A DNA stretch of 64,000 nucleotides, taken from positions 310,001 through 374,000 of the forward strand of contig MKUO01000007.1 in NCBI GenBank assembly GCA_001897855.1. Reading direction: 5' to 3'. The stretch comes from Bacteroidetes bacterium 43-93. Its GTDB lineage: Bacteria; Bacteroidota; Bacteroidia; Chitinophagales; Chitinophagaceae. How positions within the stretch are numbered: the first letter of the stretch is position 1; each line of letters starts with the position of its first letter. Below the pieces are notes generated by a model that saw only the letters and a list, made by a program, of their open reading frames with translations, made no database searches and had not been told where the DNA came from. This document shows, one piece after another, positions 51,504 through 60,399 of this stretch. The translations under genes were made by a program, and so were the position numbers.

Positions 51504-51510
51504 TACTTTG
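51504..51510 (+). promoter_or_regulatory. Promoter -7-like element of small exported protein gene
   Basis: TACTTTG (TAn-TTTG variant). Its last base is also the first base of a GTG at 51510, which argues for the later GTG at 51516 as start. Confidence 0.4.
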
Positions 51511-51515
51511 TGCCT

Positions 51516-51830
51516 GTGAGACATGTACTTGCAACTATATTCCTAATTGTCTTCAGCTTCCAGGTATTGCCTGTTAAGGAGCTGGGCAAGCTGCTTTTTA
51601 AAGGGCAGATGACGGAAGAAGTACATGAATCCAATACCTCTTCAACCGACGATAATGGCTGCATAAAAATGAAATTGGGGTCCGATCCTTTTGGGCTGGC
51701 GCCAGATCATCACATGACCTTTTCCGGAGAGTCTTACCTGGATACCAAACTACATACCGCCATGCAGCGGTCGGAGCAGCTCATCGATCCTTTTGTTCCG
51801 GATATACCTACACCGCCTCCCAACTGTTAA
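51516..51830 (+). CDS. Small exported protein ending in PTPPPNC
   Basis: About 104 residues. The N-terminus has a hydrophobic signal segment (VRHVLATIFLIVFSFQVLPV), then KELGKLLFKGQMTEEVHES, a polar middle and the C-terminus DPFVPDIPTPPPNC. A proline-tipped C-terminus also occurs in the histidine-rich protein upstream of the efflux operon (INPPPPK), so both may belong to a class of small Bacteroidota envelope proteins encoded next to transporters. The start is GTG at 51510 or 51516; I prefer 51516. Function unknown; it lies upstream of the SulP-carbonic anhydrase genes. Confidence 0.55.
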   Translation: MRHVLATIFLIVFSFQVLPVKELGKLLFKGQMTEEVHESNTSSTDDNGCIKMKLGSDPFGLAPDHHMTFSGESYLDTKLHTAMQRSEQLIDPFVPDIPTPPPNC

Positions 51831-51853
51831 TTAGAGTTTAATGCACCTGTATG

Positions 51854-51907
51854 CTCATGCTACCTGCATGAGTCATGCCGGCTACCTGCGTTATTTCCGC
51901 AGGCAGC
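51854..51907 (+). promoter_or_regulatory. Two hairpins in the leader of the SulP operon
   Basis: CTCATGC-TACCT-GCATGAG (51854-51872), then a 10-bp stem with one mismatch around CCTGCG-TTATTTC-CGCAGG (51881-51907). A T-rich stretch (GGGTTTTTATTTT) follows shortly after. It could end the upstream small gene or act as an attenuator of the SulP operon. Confidence 0.5.
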
Positions 51908-51941
51908 ACTTTCCGGGTTTTTATTTTAATTTCTAAATAAC

Positions 51942-53573
51942 ATGTTCAGGTATATAAAAAACGATTTTATAGCAGGACTAATAGTCTTCCTCATTGCCCT
52001 TCCCCTATGCCTGGGTATTGCACTGGCATCAGGGGCACCATTATTCTCCGGTATTGTTGCCGGGATAATCGGTGGAATTGTAATAGGCTCTCTCAGCAGA
52101 TCGAGCCTTAGTGTAACCGGCCCCGCAGCAGGCCTTACCGCCATAGTATTAGTAGCCATTGGCGATCTTGGCGCATTTGATATCTTCCTTTGTTCGGTAA
52201 TTGTGGCCGGCGCAGTTCAATTACTCCTTGGATTTCTTAAAGCCGGCAGTATAGCCAATTACTTTCCCGGAAGTGTTATTGAAGGTATGCTTGCCGGTAT
52301 TGGTATGACCATCATCATCAAACAATTGCCGGATGCAGTAGGCTATACCAAACAAAACCATGACCGCATGGTAGATGCGGATGATGGTTTCAGTATGGGC
52401 ATTATTGATGATGCTTTAGCTCATATAGAGCCGGGTGCAGCAATCATTGCGCTTATAGGGCTTACCATACTCATCCTTTGGCAAACCAAGGCATTCAGCA
52501 AGATCAAAATAGTACCCGCCGGGGTGATTGTTGTATTGTCCGGGGTATTATTGAACTGGATATTCAGTACCGGAAGCCTATATCTTAATAATGCCCACCT
52601 GGTGAACCTGCCGGTTGCCGATAGCGTTGCAGGTTTTATCGGCCAGTTTACCTTTCCAGATGTGAAAGGGTTTGCCAACCCAAAAGTATGGCAGACCGGT
52701 GTAGTAATAGCTGTAGTGGCATCTATAGAAACACTGCTATGTATAGAAGCTACCGATAAGCTGGACCCGCAAAAACGCTATACGCCAACTAACCACGAGC
52801 TAAAGGCACAAGGCATTGGTAATATAATAAGCGGGCTGATAGGAGGATTGCCTGTTACCTCTGTAATAGTGCGGTCATCGGCAAATATCAATGCCGGTGC
52901 GAGGACTAAGCTATCGACCATTATACATGGGATATTATTACTGGGTTGTGTGGCAACAATACCTGTGTTGCTGAACCTGATACCAAAGGCATCATTGGCA
53001 GCCATCCTTATCTATACCGGGTATCGTTTGTGTAAACCTGCAGTATTTGTACACATGTGGAAGGAAGGCGGCGCTACTCAATTCATCCCGTTTGCTGCTA
53101 CAGCTATTGCGGTAGTATCACTCGATCTGCTAAAAGGTGTGAGCATAGGGTTGGTGCTGAGTATATTCTTCATCTTACGCCAAAACATGCGTATCCCTTA
53201 TTACTTCCAGCGCAGCAGCTACAGCAATGGCGAATTGGTAAAGCTGACATTGGCGCAGGAGGTATCATTCCTGAACAAAGCAAGTATTAAAGAAACCCTG
53301 GAAAGGCTCCCCGGAAATACAACGGTGATAATCGATGCCAGCCATACGGAGTATATAGACTTTGACGTACTGGACCTGATACGTGATTTTCAAAGCTCGA
53401 AAGCGCAGGATAAAAATATTAAACTATCGCTTGTAGGTTTTAAGAATACCTATAAAGTGCCACAGCCCAATAGCTCGTGGAATATAGAATCCGCGCTGGT
53501 GAATAATGCCGAGGTTCCTAAAAGAACCGCGGGAGGATACAGAAAACTATTAAAACAACTAACCGGGGCATAA
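51942..53573 (+). CDS. SulP-family anion transporter (likely bicarbonate)
   Basis: 543 residues: about 10-14 membrane helices followed by a C-terminal STAS domain (about 440-530, with VIIDASHTEYIDFDVLDLIRDF). The N-terminal SulP signature is FIAGLIVFLIALPLCLGIALASGAPLFSG, with the substrate segment SLSVTGPAAGLTAI. The next gene, 24 bases downstream, is a beta-carbonic anhydrase, and SulP-CA pairs are associated with bicarbonate uptake (BicA-like). Sulfate cannot be excluded from sequence alone. Confidence 0.88.
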   Translation: MFRYIKNDFIAGLIVFLIALPLCLGIALASGAPLFSGIVAGIIGGIVIGSLSRSSLSVTGPAAGLTAIVLVAIGDLGAFDIFLCSVIVAGAVQLLLGFLKAGSIANYFPGSVIEGMLAGIGMTIIIKQLPDAVGYTKQNHDRMVDADDGFSMGIIDDALAHIEPGAAIIALIGLTILILWQTKAFSKIKIVPAGVIVVLSGVLLNWIFSTGSLYLNNAHLVNLPVADSVAGFIGQFTFPDVKGFANPKVWQTGVVIAVVASIETLLCIEATDKLDPQKRYTPTNHELKAQGIGNIISGLIGGLPVTSVIVRSSANINAGARTKLSTIIHGILLLGCVATIPVLLNLIPKASLAAILIYTGYRLCKPAVFVHMWKEGGATQFIPFAATAIAVVSLDLLKGVSIGLVLSIFFILRQNMRIPYYFQRSSYSNGELVKLTLAQEVSFLNKASIKETLERLPGNTTVIIDASHTEYIDFDVLDLIRDFQSSKAQDKNIKLSLVGFKNTYKVPQPNSSWNIESALVNNAEVPKRTAGGYRKLLKQLTGA

Positions 53574-53597
53574 CTCCGGACAAAAAAATATTTTAAA

Positions 53598-54269
53598 ATG
53601 AAGACTTTAAATAAAGAAGAACGAAAAATGGTAGATCCTTATATGGCATTGCAGCTGCTAAGGAATGGTAATTTCAGGTTTATCAATAATCTGAAGGTGA
53701 ACAGGGACCTGCTGGAGCAAGTGAATAAAACAAAAGATGACCAGTGGCCATTTGCAACCATATTAAGTTGCATGGATTCACGTACATCGGCAGAACTGGT
53801 ATTTGACCAGGGCGTGGGTGATATCTTTAGTATCAGGATAGCCGGCAACATTGTATCAGAAGGGATACTGGGCTCGCTGGAATATGCTACCGGGGTAGTA
53901 GGATCTTGCCTGGTAGTAGTATTGGGACACACGGGCTGCGGCGCCATTAAAGCTGCCTGCGACCATGTGGAGCTCGGGCATATCACATCTATCATGGATA
54001 AGATACAGCCGGCTACATTGCAGGAGCAGACCATCCGGGAAGACCGCACAGGCAAAAACCCTGAATATGTTAATGCCGTAGCTAAATTAAATGTGAACAA
54101 TTCTGTGAAAGAGATACTGGAACGTAGTAGTATTATAAAAAAACTGGTAGCAGAAGGCAAAGTAGGGATAGTGCCTGCAATGTATGATGTAGCTACCGGC
54201 AAAATAACCTTCTATGAAGAAGAAGGCATCATTAATACAGTAACTGCCGATAGTGAAATGGCAGCCTAA
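53598..54269 (+). CDS. can: Beta-class carbonic anhydrase
   Basis: Zinc enzyme interconverting CO2 and bicarbonate, 223 residues. All active-site residues are present: Cys58, Asp60 and Arg62 in SCMDSR, then His111 and Cys114 in GHTGCGAIKA. Cys58, His111 and Cys114 are the zinc ligands; Asp60-Arg62 is the catalytic dyad. It is cotranscribed with the SulP transporter and followed by a terminator. The pair probably supplies bicarbonate for carboxylation reactions. Confidence 0.93.
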   Translation: MKTLNKEERKMVDPYMALQLLRNGNFRFINNLKVNRDLLEQVNKTKDDQWPFATILSCMDSRTSAELVFDQGVGDIFSIRIAGNIVSEGILGSLEYATGVVGSCLVVVLGHTGCGAIKAACDHVELGHITSIMDKIQPATLQEQTIREDRTGKNPEYVNAVAKLNVNNSVKEILERSSIIKKLVAEGKVGIVPAMYDVATGKITFYEEEGIINTVTADSEMAA

Positions 54270-54307
54270 GATATAGGGTAAAAATACCTGTTGTAGTAGT
54301 CAGGTAG

Positions 54308-54340
54308 GGTCGTTGTTATCGTGCAACGACCTTTTTTATT
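54308..54340 (+). terminator. Terminator of SulP-CA operon
   Basis: 8-bp stem GGTCGTTG / CAACGACC with an eight-base loop, followed by TTTTTTATTT. Confidence 0.88.
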
Positions 54341-54400
54341 TCAGAAAAAGCAACTTTTTAGTAACTTTTGTGAGCGATAGATTTTTATACTTTCATGGCA

Positions 54401-54407
54401 TACTTTG
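54401..54407 (+). promoter_or_regulatory. Promoter -7-like element of pfkA
   Basis: TACTTTG (TAn-TTTG variant), 29 bases before the ATG at 54437. Confidence 0.4.
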
Positions 54408-54436
54408 CGGCATGATCATTATAAATACATATAGAT

Positions 54437-55420
54437 ATGGGAAATGTTATTAAGAAGATAGGTGTAATGACATCGGGTGGTGATAGCCCGGGGATGAATG
54501 CCGCTATCCGTGCGGTTGTGCGTACGGCAAAATATCATGGTATGGAAGTGTTTGGTATACACCGCGGATACCAGGGGATGATAGAAGGGGAGATCAGGGA
54601 AATGGAAGCGAAAGACGTTGCGAACATCATACAACGAGGTGGCACTATTCTGAAAACGGCTCGCAGCAAAGCGTTTATGACCACGGAAGGAATGGCGAAG
54701 GCATACGACCAACTACAGAAATATGGGATAGAAGGACTGGTGCTGATTGGGGGAGACGGAACATTCAGAGGTGCAGTTGAGTTTTTCAAACAATATACCA
54801 TACCGGCTGTGGGGTTGCCCGGCACTATAGATAAAGACCTTGCAGGGACAGACTTTACGATAGGATTTGATACTGCCGTAAATACCGCTGTGGAAGCAAT
54901 TGATAAGATCCGCGATACGGCGGAAGCACATGACCGGCTGTTTATAGTAGAAGTAATGGGACGCGATGCCGGTTATATAGCCTTGCACAGTGGCATTGCC
55001 TGCGGCGCAGAAGATATTTTAATACCTGAAACGACGACCAATATTGACGATGTGCTGGAACGTATAGACAATGACGAACGCCGCAAAAAAACGGTGCATA
55101 TAATTGTAGTGGCAGAAGGGGACGAGTTTGGCGGTGCTAAAGAATTGCATGCCGCTGTCATACAAAGATTTCCGCAACTGGATGTGCGTTCTGCAGTATT
55201 GGGGCATATACAAAGAGGCGGCAGCCCCAGCTGTGCAGACAGAATTCTTGCAAGCCGCCTGGGCCATGCCGCAGTATTGGCGTTAAGGGCCGGGCAAACG
55301 CAGGTGATGGCCGGCATCATCAATGGTAATATTGTATTCACGCCATTTGAGAATGCGGTAAAAGTAAATAGCTGCATGAGTATAGACATGTTGGATATGA
55401 TAAGAGTACTGGCCGTTTAA
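54437..55420 (+). CDS. pfkA: ATP-dependent 6-phosphofructokinase
   Basis: Phosphorylates fructose 6-phosphate in glycolysis. 327 residues, the compact bacterial form. The key motifs are the N-terminal GGDSPGMNAAIRAVVR, GGDG at 105-108 (Gly at the position where PPi enzymes have Asp, so ATP is the phosphoryl donor) and the catalytic loop PGTIDKD (129-134 with the family Asp). The C-terminal LGHIQRGGSPSCADR substrate site is also present. The next gene starts 22 bases later, with a possible promoter overlapping the pfkA stop. Confidence 0.94.
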   Translation: MGNVIKKIGVMTSGGDSPGMNAAIRAVVRTAKYHGMEVFGIHRGYQGMIEGEIREMEAKDVANIIQRGGTILKTARSKAFMTTEGMAKAYDQLQKYGIEGLVLIGGDGTFRGAVEFFKQYTIPAVGLPGTIDKDLAGTDFTIGFDTAVNTAVEAIDKIRDTAEAHDRLFIVEVMGRDAGYIALHSGIACGAEDILIPETTTNIDDVLERIDNDERRKKTVHIIVVAEGDEFGGAKELHAAVIQRFPQLDVRSAVLGHIQRGGSPSCADRILASRLGHAAVLALRAGQTQVMAGIINGNIVFTPFENAVKVNSCMSIDMLDMIRVLAV

Positions 55421-55424
55421 TTTG
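55418..55424 (+). promoter_or_regulatory. Promoter -7-like element overlapping the pfkA stop
   Basis: TAATTTG (TAn-TTTG variant) that uses the TAA stop codon of pfkA; 18 bases before the GTG of the next gene. Confidence 0.35.
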
Positions 55425-55442
55425 ACATTTTAAAGAAGATAA

Positions 55443-56474
55443 GTGCGCTCATTGATATTATTCCTGTGCCTTAGCTGCATTGTTGCCGGCTGTGATGCAC
55501 AGCATAAAGAACCACCGCCTGTAAGGCAAAAGGCAGCTTCTGTATACCCGGTAGCTTTTTATAACGTAGAAAACCTGTTTGATACAGAGGATGATCCTGA
55601 AACGGATGACGATGAATTTACGCCCAATGGGCCCATGCGGTACACCAACGAAATATACAGGAAGAAGCTGCACAACATAGCAACCGTGTTACAAGTATTG
55701 GGTGATAAAAAAAATAAAGAAGGAATTGCCTTGCTTGGAATGGCGGAAGTAGAAAATGACAGAGTATTAAATGATCTGCTCTCTCAGCCCGAAATAAAAG
55801 ATAGGGGCTATAGGTACGTTTGGTATGATAGTAATGATCCGCGAGGTATCGATGTAGCATTGGTTTACAACCCCGCATATTTTACGGTCATCAGCTCTAA
55901 GCCCTTGCATGTGGGGCTGGAGCACATGGGTGGTAAAGAAGGTACGCGAGATGTGCTCTATGTTATAGGCCGCATAGGTAATGATACAGTGCATGTATTT
56001 GTAAATCACTGGCCATCGCGCAGGGAAGGCCTGGCCGAGACCATGGAGAAAAGAGCAGTAGCAGCAGAAACGAATCGCCGGCAAATAGACCATATTTTAA
56101 GCGTACAACCTAATGCACGGATCATTGTGATGGGCGATATGAATGATAACCCGATGAACGAGAGCATTACACAAGTACTGGGCGCAACAGAAGATAAAAA
56201 TGGCAAGCTGTACGATCCTTGGGGAGCGTTTCTGAGATCAGGAAAGGGGACAGAGATATTTCAGCATCATTGGAACCTGTTTGACCAGGTAATAGTGTCT
56301 GCGGGATTGCTGCACAACGGACTGCACTATGAAGGCGCTGATATCGAAGACCGGGATTTTATGAAGCTGCAATATGGTAAGCTGCAAGGCTACCCTAAAC
56401 GATCTTTCCGCGGAACATATTGGAGTAATGGTTACAGCGACCACTTCCCGGTGGTGATATACCTGGTTAAATAA
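55443..56474 (+). CDS. Endonuclease/exonuclease/phosphatase-fold lipoprotein
   Basis: 343 residues, EEP fold. A lipoprotein signal with lipobox VAGC precedes the domain. EEP motifs: YNVENLFDTEDDPETDDDEF (Asn and Glu metal ligands), LGMAEVENDRVL, NHWPSRREG and VMGDMNDNP, ending with SDHFPVVIYLV. Secreted EEP proteins act on nucleic acids or phospho-compounds at the cell surface; specificity unknown. The start is GTG at 55443 with an upstream AAGAAG. Confidence 0.85.
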   Translation: MRSLILFLCLSCIVAGCDAQHKEPPPVRQKAASVYPVAFYNVENLFDTEDDPETDDDEFTPNGPMRYTNEIYRKKLHNIATVLQVLGDKKNKEGIALLGMAEVENDRVLNDLLSQPEIKDRGYRYVWYDSNDPRGIDVALVYNPAYFTVISSKPLHVGLEHMGGKEGTRDVLYVIGRIGNDTVHVFVNHWPSRREGLAETMEKRAVAAETNRRQIDHILSVQPNARIIVMGDMNDNPMNESITQVLGATEDKNGKLYDPWGAFLRSGKGTEIFQHHWNLFDQVIVSAGLLHNGLHYEGADIEDRDFMKLQYGKLQGYPKRSFRGTYWSNGYSDHFPVVIYLVK

Positions 56475-56517
56475 GGTATAGCTATAGGACGATAAGCCGC
56501 GCTAAGCAGGCGTCCTG

Positions 56518-56525
56518 TAATTTTG
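56518..56525 (+). promoter_or_regulatory. Promoter -7 element of DsbA-like gene
   Basis: TAATTTTG, exact TAnnTTTG match, 17 bases before the ATG. Confidence 0.6.
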
Positions 56526-56542
56526 CATCAAACACAAGAAGA

Positions 56543-57250
56543 ATGAAGGTAGATATATGGAGTGATGTGATGTGCCCGTTTTGTTACATCGGCAAAAGGA
56601 AATTTGAAGCGGCGTTACAACAATTTCCTGCAAAAGATAAGATTGAAGTGGAATGGCACAGCTTTCAGCTGGATCCTGAAATGAAGGCAATGCCCGGTAA
56701 AGATATTTATAGTTACCTGGCAGAAAGAAAAGGGCAAAACCTTGAATGGAGCAAACAAGTGCATCAGCAGGTAACGGCTATGGCTGCTGACGCGGGATTG
56801 GAATATAATTTTGATAAAGCAGTGATCAATAATTCTTTTGATGCACACAGGCTGATGCAATTTGCTAAAACGCACGGACTAGGTGATGCGGTGGAGGAAA
56901 GCCTTTTCAAAGCATATTTTACAGAAGGTAAAGATATTGGCGATCACCAGGTATTAGTTGATATAGCAGCCTCTATAGGTTTGGATAGGCAGGAAGCAGC
57001 GTCGATGCTTGAAAATGGAGGCTATGAAAATGCTGTTGCAGCAGACATAGATACCGCCGCACAAATAGGTATCAACGGTGTTCCGTTTTTTGTACTGGAT
57101 GATAAATATGCGGTATCTGGTGCGCAGCCATCCGAAACATTTCTAACGGCCCTCAACCGGGCGTGGGATGAGCACAGTAAGACTAAGATACAGTTGCAGG
57201 ATATGAATGCAGTAGATGGGCCCGTCTGTGGCCCGGATGGGAATTGCTAA
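56543..57250 (+). CDS. DsbA-family oxidoreductase (FrnE-like)
   Basis: 235 residues, cytosolic (no signal peptide), thioredoxin fold with helical insert. The active site is CPFC (Cys11-Cys14) near the N-terminus in the order MKVDIWSDVMCPFCYIGK. The cis-Pro loop is GINGVPFFVLDDKYAVSGAQ. This matches FrnE/2-hydroxychromene isomerase-like DsbA proteins, involved in disulfide or polyketide/oxidative-stress chemistry. Terminator downstream. Confidence 0.9.
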   Translation: MKVDIWSDVMCPFCYIGKRKFEAALQQFPAKDKIEVEWHSFQLDPEMKAMPGKDIYSYLAERKGQNLEWSKQVHQQVTAMAADAGLEYNFDKAVINNSFDAHRLMQFAKTHGLGDAVEESLFKAYFTEGKDIGDHQVLVDIAASIGLDRQEAASMLENGGYENAVAADIDTAAQIGINGVPFFVLDDKYAVSGAQPSETFLTALNRAWDEHSKTKIQLQDMNAVDGPVCGPDGNC

Positions 57251-57269
57251 ATAGATTTTTATAAAAATG

Positions 57270-57303
57270 AAAAGTGCGCCATGGTCAACAGCGCACTTTT
57301 TTA
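57270..57303. terminator. Terminator between DsbA-like and small-protein genes
   Basis: 9-bp stem AAAGTGCGC / GCGCACTTT with a T run on the plus side and TTTTCATTTTT on the minus side; it can serve both convergent genes. Confidence 0.83.
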
Positions 57304-57348
57304 TTTAACCAAAACGAGGCATGCCCCGTAAAGATTAACTTCCTTTTT

Positions 57349-57567
57349 CTACCTGTTACGGCCAGGTGATTGTTGAGATGGTTTACCACTGCGATTTTCG
57401 TTTTCGCTACCCAGGTCCATATCTTCATTTAAGTCCTGGTCCAGATCCTGGCTGCGACCTGTTCCTGTGTTAGTGCCGCTACGTTGGTTTTGATCCAGTT
57501 CTGTATTCCTGGAACCTGCTTGTTGTGTCCTTTCGTCGTTTTGTGACTGATTTTGTTGATTTTTCAT
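57349..57567 (-). CDS. Small disordered hydrophilic protein
   Basis: 72 residues with extreme polar bias (Gln, Asn, Ser, Asp, Arg; no Cys, one Leu-Asp repeat SQDLDQDLNEDMDLGSENEN). No signal peptide, no predicted fold. The absence of stops and the even composition over the full length suggest a real, intrinsically disordered protein; comparable small proteins occur in Bacteroidota. It might be stress-related. Function unknown. Confidence 0.45.
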   Translation of the reverse strand: MKNQQNQSQNDERTQQAGSRNTELDQNQRSGTNTGTGRSQDLDQDLNEDMDLGSENENRSGKPSQQSPGRNR

Positions 57568-58043
57568 GACTGTTTTTTTGTTCTAGAGGTTAAAAAATAT
57601 ATGCCAGCATGGAGCGGGACAGAGCGCCAAAACACAAAGCGCGAGAAAACAAGCAGTTATGTTTTTCTGGATCTGACGAGTGTTGGGTTTGGGTTGAAAC
57701 ATTTGTAGTGGTAGTTCTACGAAAGAAATCAACAATAGGACAAATCAGGCAACTTAAAGGCTATGCAATATAGATTTTATCACTCGATCATAATTTGCAT
57801 CAATAACATTGATTATTCATTACATGCCATTATTGTTATGATAGCTATTTGAAGATGAATAAGTTTAGCTGCTATAACGTAACTCAGTGCTATAGCCAGT
57901 TAACTTAGCAAAGAAACCCAACATACATGTAACCTTTACGTCGGGCTGATTTTGGCACAACAGTTTACAAGCGAAGAGCGCACGTTTGTTTAAAATTCAA
58001 GAGGGCGAGGAGTTAAATTTTTAACTTTTCAGGGGTTTATTAG
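57568..58043. other. Gene-free interval before fabG
   Basis: About 475 bases without a convincing reading frame on either strand. The only structures seen are an ATCAAT-AAC-ATTGAT inverted repeat (57799-57813) and AT-rich segments. No tRNA or other RNA gene could be recognised. Confidence 0.5.
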
Positions 58044-58050
58044 TACTTTG
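58044..58050 (+). promoter_or_regulatory. Promoter -7-like element of fabG
   Basis: TACTTTG (TAn-TTTG variant), 22 bases before the ATG. Confidence 0.4.
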
Positions 58051-58072
58051 CGCCCAAAATAACGACCGATAG

Positions 58073-58819
58073 ATGAAACTGTTGGAAAACAAGGTAGCCT
58101 TAATCACCGGGGCGAGCCGCGGCATAGGAGAGGCGATTGCCATAAAATTTGCAGAAAATGGGGCAAATGTGGCATTTACTTACTTATCATCAGATGAAAA
58201 GGCAAAAGCTTTAGAGGATAAGCTTTCCGCGTTTGGCATTAAAGCAAAAGCGTATAAATGCGACGCCGGGGACTATGCGGCTACAGAACAGCTGGCAAAT
58301 GATGTAGTGAAGGAGTTTGGAGGAATTGACATTTGCGTAAACAACGCGGGTATATCAAAAGATAACCTGTTGCTGCGCCTGACACCCGATCAATGGGACG
58401 ATGTAATGCAAGCCAATCTGAAATCTGTATATAATCTTACCCGCCAGGTGATCAGGCCTATGATGAAGGCACGCTCCGGCAGCATCATCAACATGAGTAG
58501 TATAGTTGGTGTAGAGGGTAATGGTGGCCAAAGCAGTTATGCAGCTTCTAAAGCAGGCATTATAGGATTCACAAAATCTATAGCACAGGAGATGGGCAGC
58601 AGGAATATACGCTGTAATGCGATAGCTCCCGGCTTCATAGAAACCGATATGACCCATTACCTGAAAGACGGTGGTGCGGAAAAATGGTTTGAAAAAATAC
58701 CATTGGCAAGATTCGGCAAACCGGAAGAAATAGCCGGCGTAGCCCTGTTCCTGGCAAGTGATCTGAGCAGCTATGTGAGCGGCCAGGTGATCAATGCTTG
58801 TGGTGGCATGAGCACTTAA
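58073..58819 (+). CDS. fabG: 3-oxoacyl-ACP reductase FabG
   Basis: NADPH-dependent reductase of the fatty-acid elongation cycle. 248 residues, classical SDR: TGASRGIGEA (12-21), NNAG (90-93), catalytic Ser142/143 region, and the catalytic pair Tyr156-x3-Lys160 (SYAASK). The C-terminus ISYVSGQ-type segment (LSSYVSGQVINACGGM) fits FabG. The fabH gene follows 110 bases later behind its own promoter, and together they belong to type II fatty-acid synthesis. Other SDR activities are possible in principle but context supports FabG. Confidence 0.9.
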   Translation: MKLLENKVALITGASRGIGEAIAIKFAENGANVAFTYLSSDEKAKALEDKLSAFGIKAKAYKCDAGDYAATEQLANDVVKEFGGIDICVNNAGISKDNLLLRLTPDQWDDVMQANLKSVYNLTRQVIRPMMKARSGSIINMSSIVGVEGNGGQSSYAASKAGIIGFTKSIAQEMGSRNIRCNAIAPGFIETDMTHYLKDGGAEKWFEKIPLARFGKPEEIAGVALFLASDLSSYVSGQVINACGGMST

Positions 58820-58901
58820 TAAATGCTGGATAGTAGATTATATATTTAAGTTATATTAATTTTAACAAAATACCCTATACACTATTTATTTCCTAAACAT
58901 C

Positions 58902-58909
58902 TAACTTTG
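58902..58909 (+). promoter_or_regulatory. Promoter -7 element of fabH
   Basis: TAACTTTG, exact TAnnTTTG match, 19 bases before the ATG. Confidence 0.62.
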
Positions 58910-58928
58910 CATCCATAAATAAATTTTA

Positions 58929-59927
58929 ATGCAGAAGATACAAGCTGCTATTACAGCAGTAGGAGGGTATGTACCTGACTATATATTGACGAATTCAGAG
59001 CTTGAAAAGATCGTAGATACTACAGACGAATGGATCACCACCCGCACCGGTATTAAAGAGCGCAGGATATTGAAGGGCGAAGGTTTGGGGTCTTCTGATA
59101 TTGCAGTAGAGGCAGTAAAAGAACTGCTGAAAAAACGTAAGATCGGGGCTGAAGAAATAGACCTGCTCATTTGTGCTACAACAACACCAGATCTCCAGTT
59201 TCCCGCTACAGCCAATATTATCTCGGATAAAGCAGGATTATCGAATGCTTTTGGTTTTGATATTAATGCCGCATGCAGCGGCTTTTTATTTGCCCTGAAT
59301 ACCGGCGCACAGTTTATTGAAACAGGTAAGTATAAAAAGGTAATAGTAGTGGGTGTAGATAAGATGAGCTCTATACTGAACTATGAAGACCGCGCAACCT
59401 GTATCATCTTTGGCGATGGCGGCGGTGCCGTGTTATTAGAACCTAATAACGAAGGATATGGCATTGTAGATAGTGTTTTGAAAAGTGACGGCTCGGGACG
59501 TGTACACCTGCACCAGAAGGCAGGTGGTTCCGTAAAGCCGGCTACTGTAGAAACGGTAATGAATAAAGAACATTTTGTGTACCAGGAAGGGCAGACCGTA
59601 TTCAAATTCGCAGTTAAGAATATGGCTGATGTAGCGGCACAGATCATGGAACGTAACAACCTTACGGCCGAAAGTGTAGCATGGCTGGTGCCGCACCAGG
59701 CCAACAAGCGTATTATTGCAGCAACATCAGACAGGATGGGACTGCCGGAAGAAAAAGTAATGCTGAATATTGAGCGCTATGGCAATACTACTAACGGTAC
59801 TTTACCTTTGTGCCTGTGGGAGTATGAAAAGCAACTGAAGAAAGGGGACAATATAGTATTGGCAGCATTCGGCGGAGGTTTTACATGGGGCGCTACCTAT
59901 ATAAAATGGGCATACGATACCAACTAA
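58929..59927 (+). CDS. fabH: Beta-ketoacyl-ACP synthase III
   Basis: Condenses acetyl-CoA with malonyl-ACP to start fatty-acid synthesis. 332 residues. The catalytic triad is Cys116 in [14 protein letters not shown], His in [11 protein letters not shown] and Asn in [13 protein letters not shown]. The N-terminal [16 protein letters not shown] and the C-terminal FGGGFTWGA are also typical. It has its own TAnnTTTG promoter and a strong terminator. Confidence 0.95.
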   Translation: MQKIQAAITAVGGYVPDYILTNSELEKIVDTTDEWITTRTGIKERRILKGEGLGSSDIAVEAVKELLKKRKIGAEEIDLLICATTTPDLQFPATANIISDKAGLSNAFGFDINAACSGFLFALNTGAQFIETGKYKKVIVVGVDKMSSILNYEDRATCIIFGDGGGAVLLEPNNEGYGIVDSVLKSDGSGRVHLHQKAGGSVKPATVETVMNKEHFVYQEGQTVFKFAVKNMADVAAQIMERNNLTAESVAWLVPHQANKRIIAATSDRMGLPEEKVMLNIERYGNTTNGTLPLCLWEYEKQLKKGDNIVLAAFGGGFTWGATYIKWAYDTN

Positions 59928-59946
59928 GTGTTATTGAAATAATTGG

Positions 59947-59976
59947 AAGGCCTGCTAACATAGCGGGCCTTTTTTT
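59947..59976 (+). terminator. Terminator of fabH
   Basis: 11-bp stem around AAGGCCTGCTA / TAGCGGGCCTT (one G-U) with loop ACA, then a run of T that overlaps the stop codon of the convergent gene. Confidence 0.88.
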
Positions 59977-60325
59977 ATTGCGTATCCGGGTCAATTCGGT
60001 ATTTATCAGCCAGGGTTTTGGGCGCTACTGTGCAATAAGCTACGGTAAGGATGTCTTTAAGCATTTCTTTGCGCACCTTTGGCAGAAACACATGTGTCCA
60101 CCCATGGCTACCCCATTTATTTGGTACCGGGGCAATAACATCGTTATCGAAACTACAGAACACATTTTGATCGAGTGGTGTTAGCTTTACCGTCATTCGT
60201 TTTTCCTGCTCGTTCATGGTAGCAAATACCTTTTTGATTCGAAAAGAAGTAAGATCGAAATGCGGGGCTTCCGTTACACCTTCAAATGATAAAGCAATTT
60301 CCCGGGCTGTTTTCGTGGTAACCAT
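59975..60325 (-). CDS. MmcQ/YjbR-family protein
   Basis: 116 residues, single MmcQ/YjbR double-wing domain (cyaY-like fold): TAREIALSFEGVTEAPHFDLTSFRIKKVFATM, then LTPLDQNVFCS, and the conserved GSHGWTHVFLP tail. DNA binding has been proposed for the family; function is uncertain. It has no nearby partner and converges with fabH. Confidence 0.88.
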   Translation of the reverse strand: MVTTKTAREIALSFEGVTEAPHFDLTSFRIKKVFATMNEQEKRMTVKLTPLDQNVFCSFDNDVIAPVPNKWGSHGWTHVFLPKVRKEMLKDILTVAYCTVAPKTLADKYRIDPDTQ

Positions 60326-60399
60326 AATTAAAGATAGCGATTAAGAAAGTCGCCATTAAACTTTGATAACTTTATCAGGTTAAAATAGGAAAGACAGAA

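Noticed and set aside
57763..57852. 29-codon frame in the gap before fabG
   Set aside because: Too short, no ribosome site and no recognisable feature.
59885..60184. 99-codon plus-strand frame after fabH
   Set aside because: It overlaps the end of fabH and is antisense to the clear MmcQ/YjbR gene.
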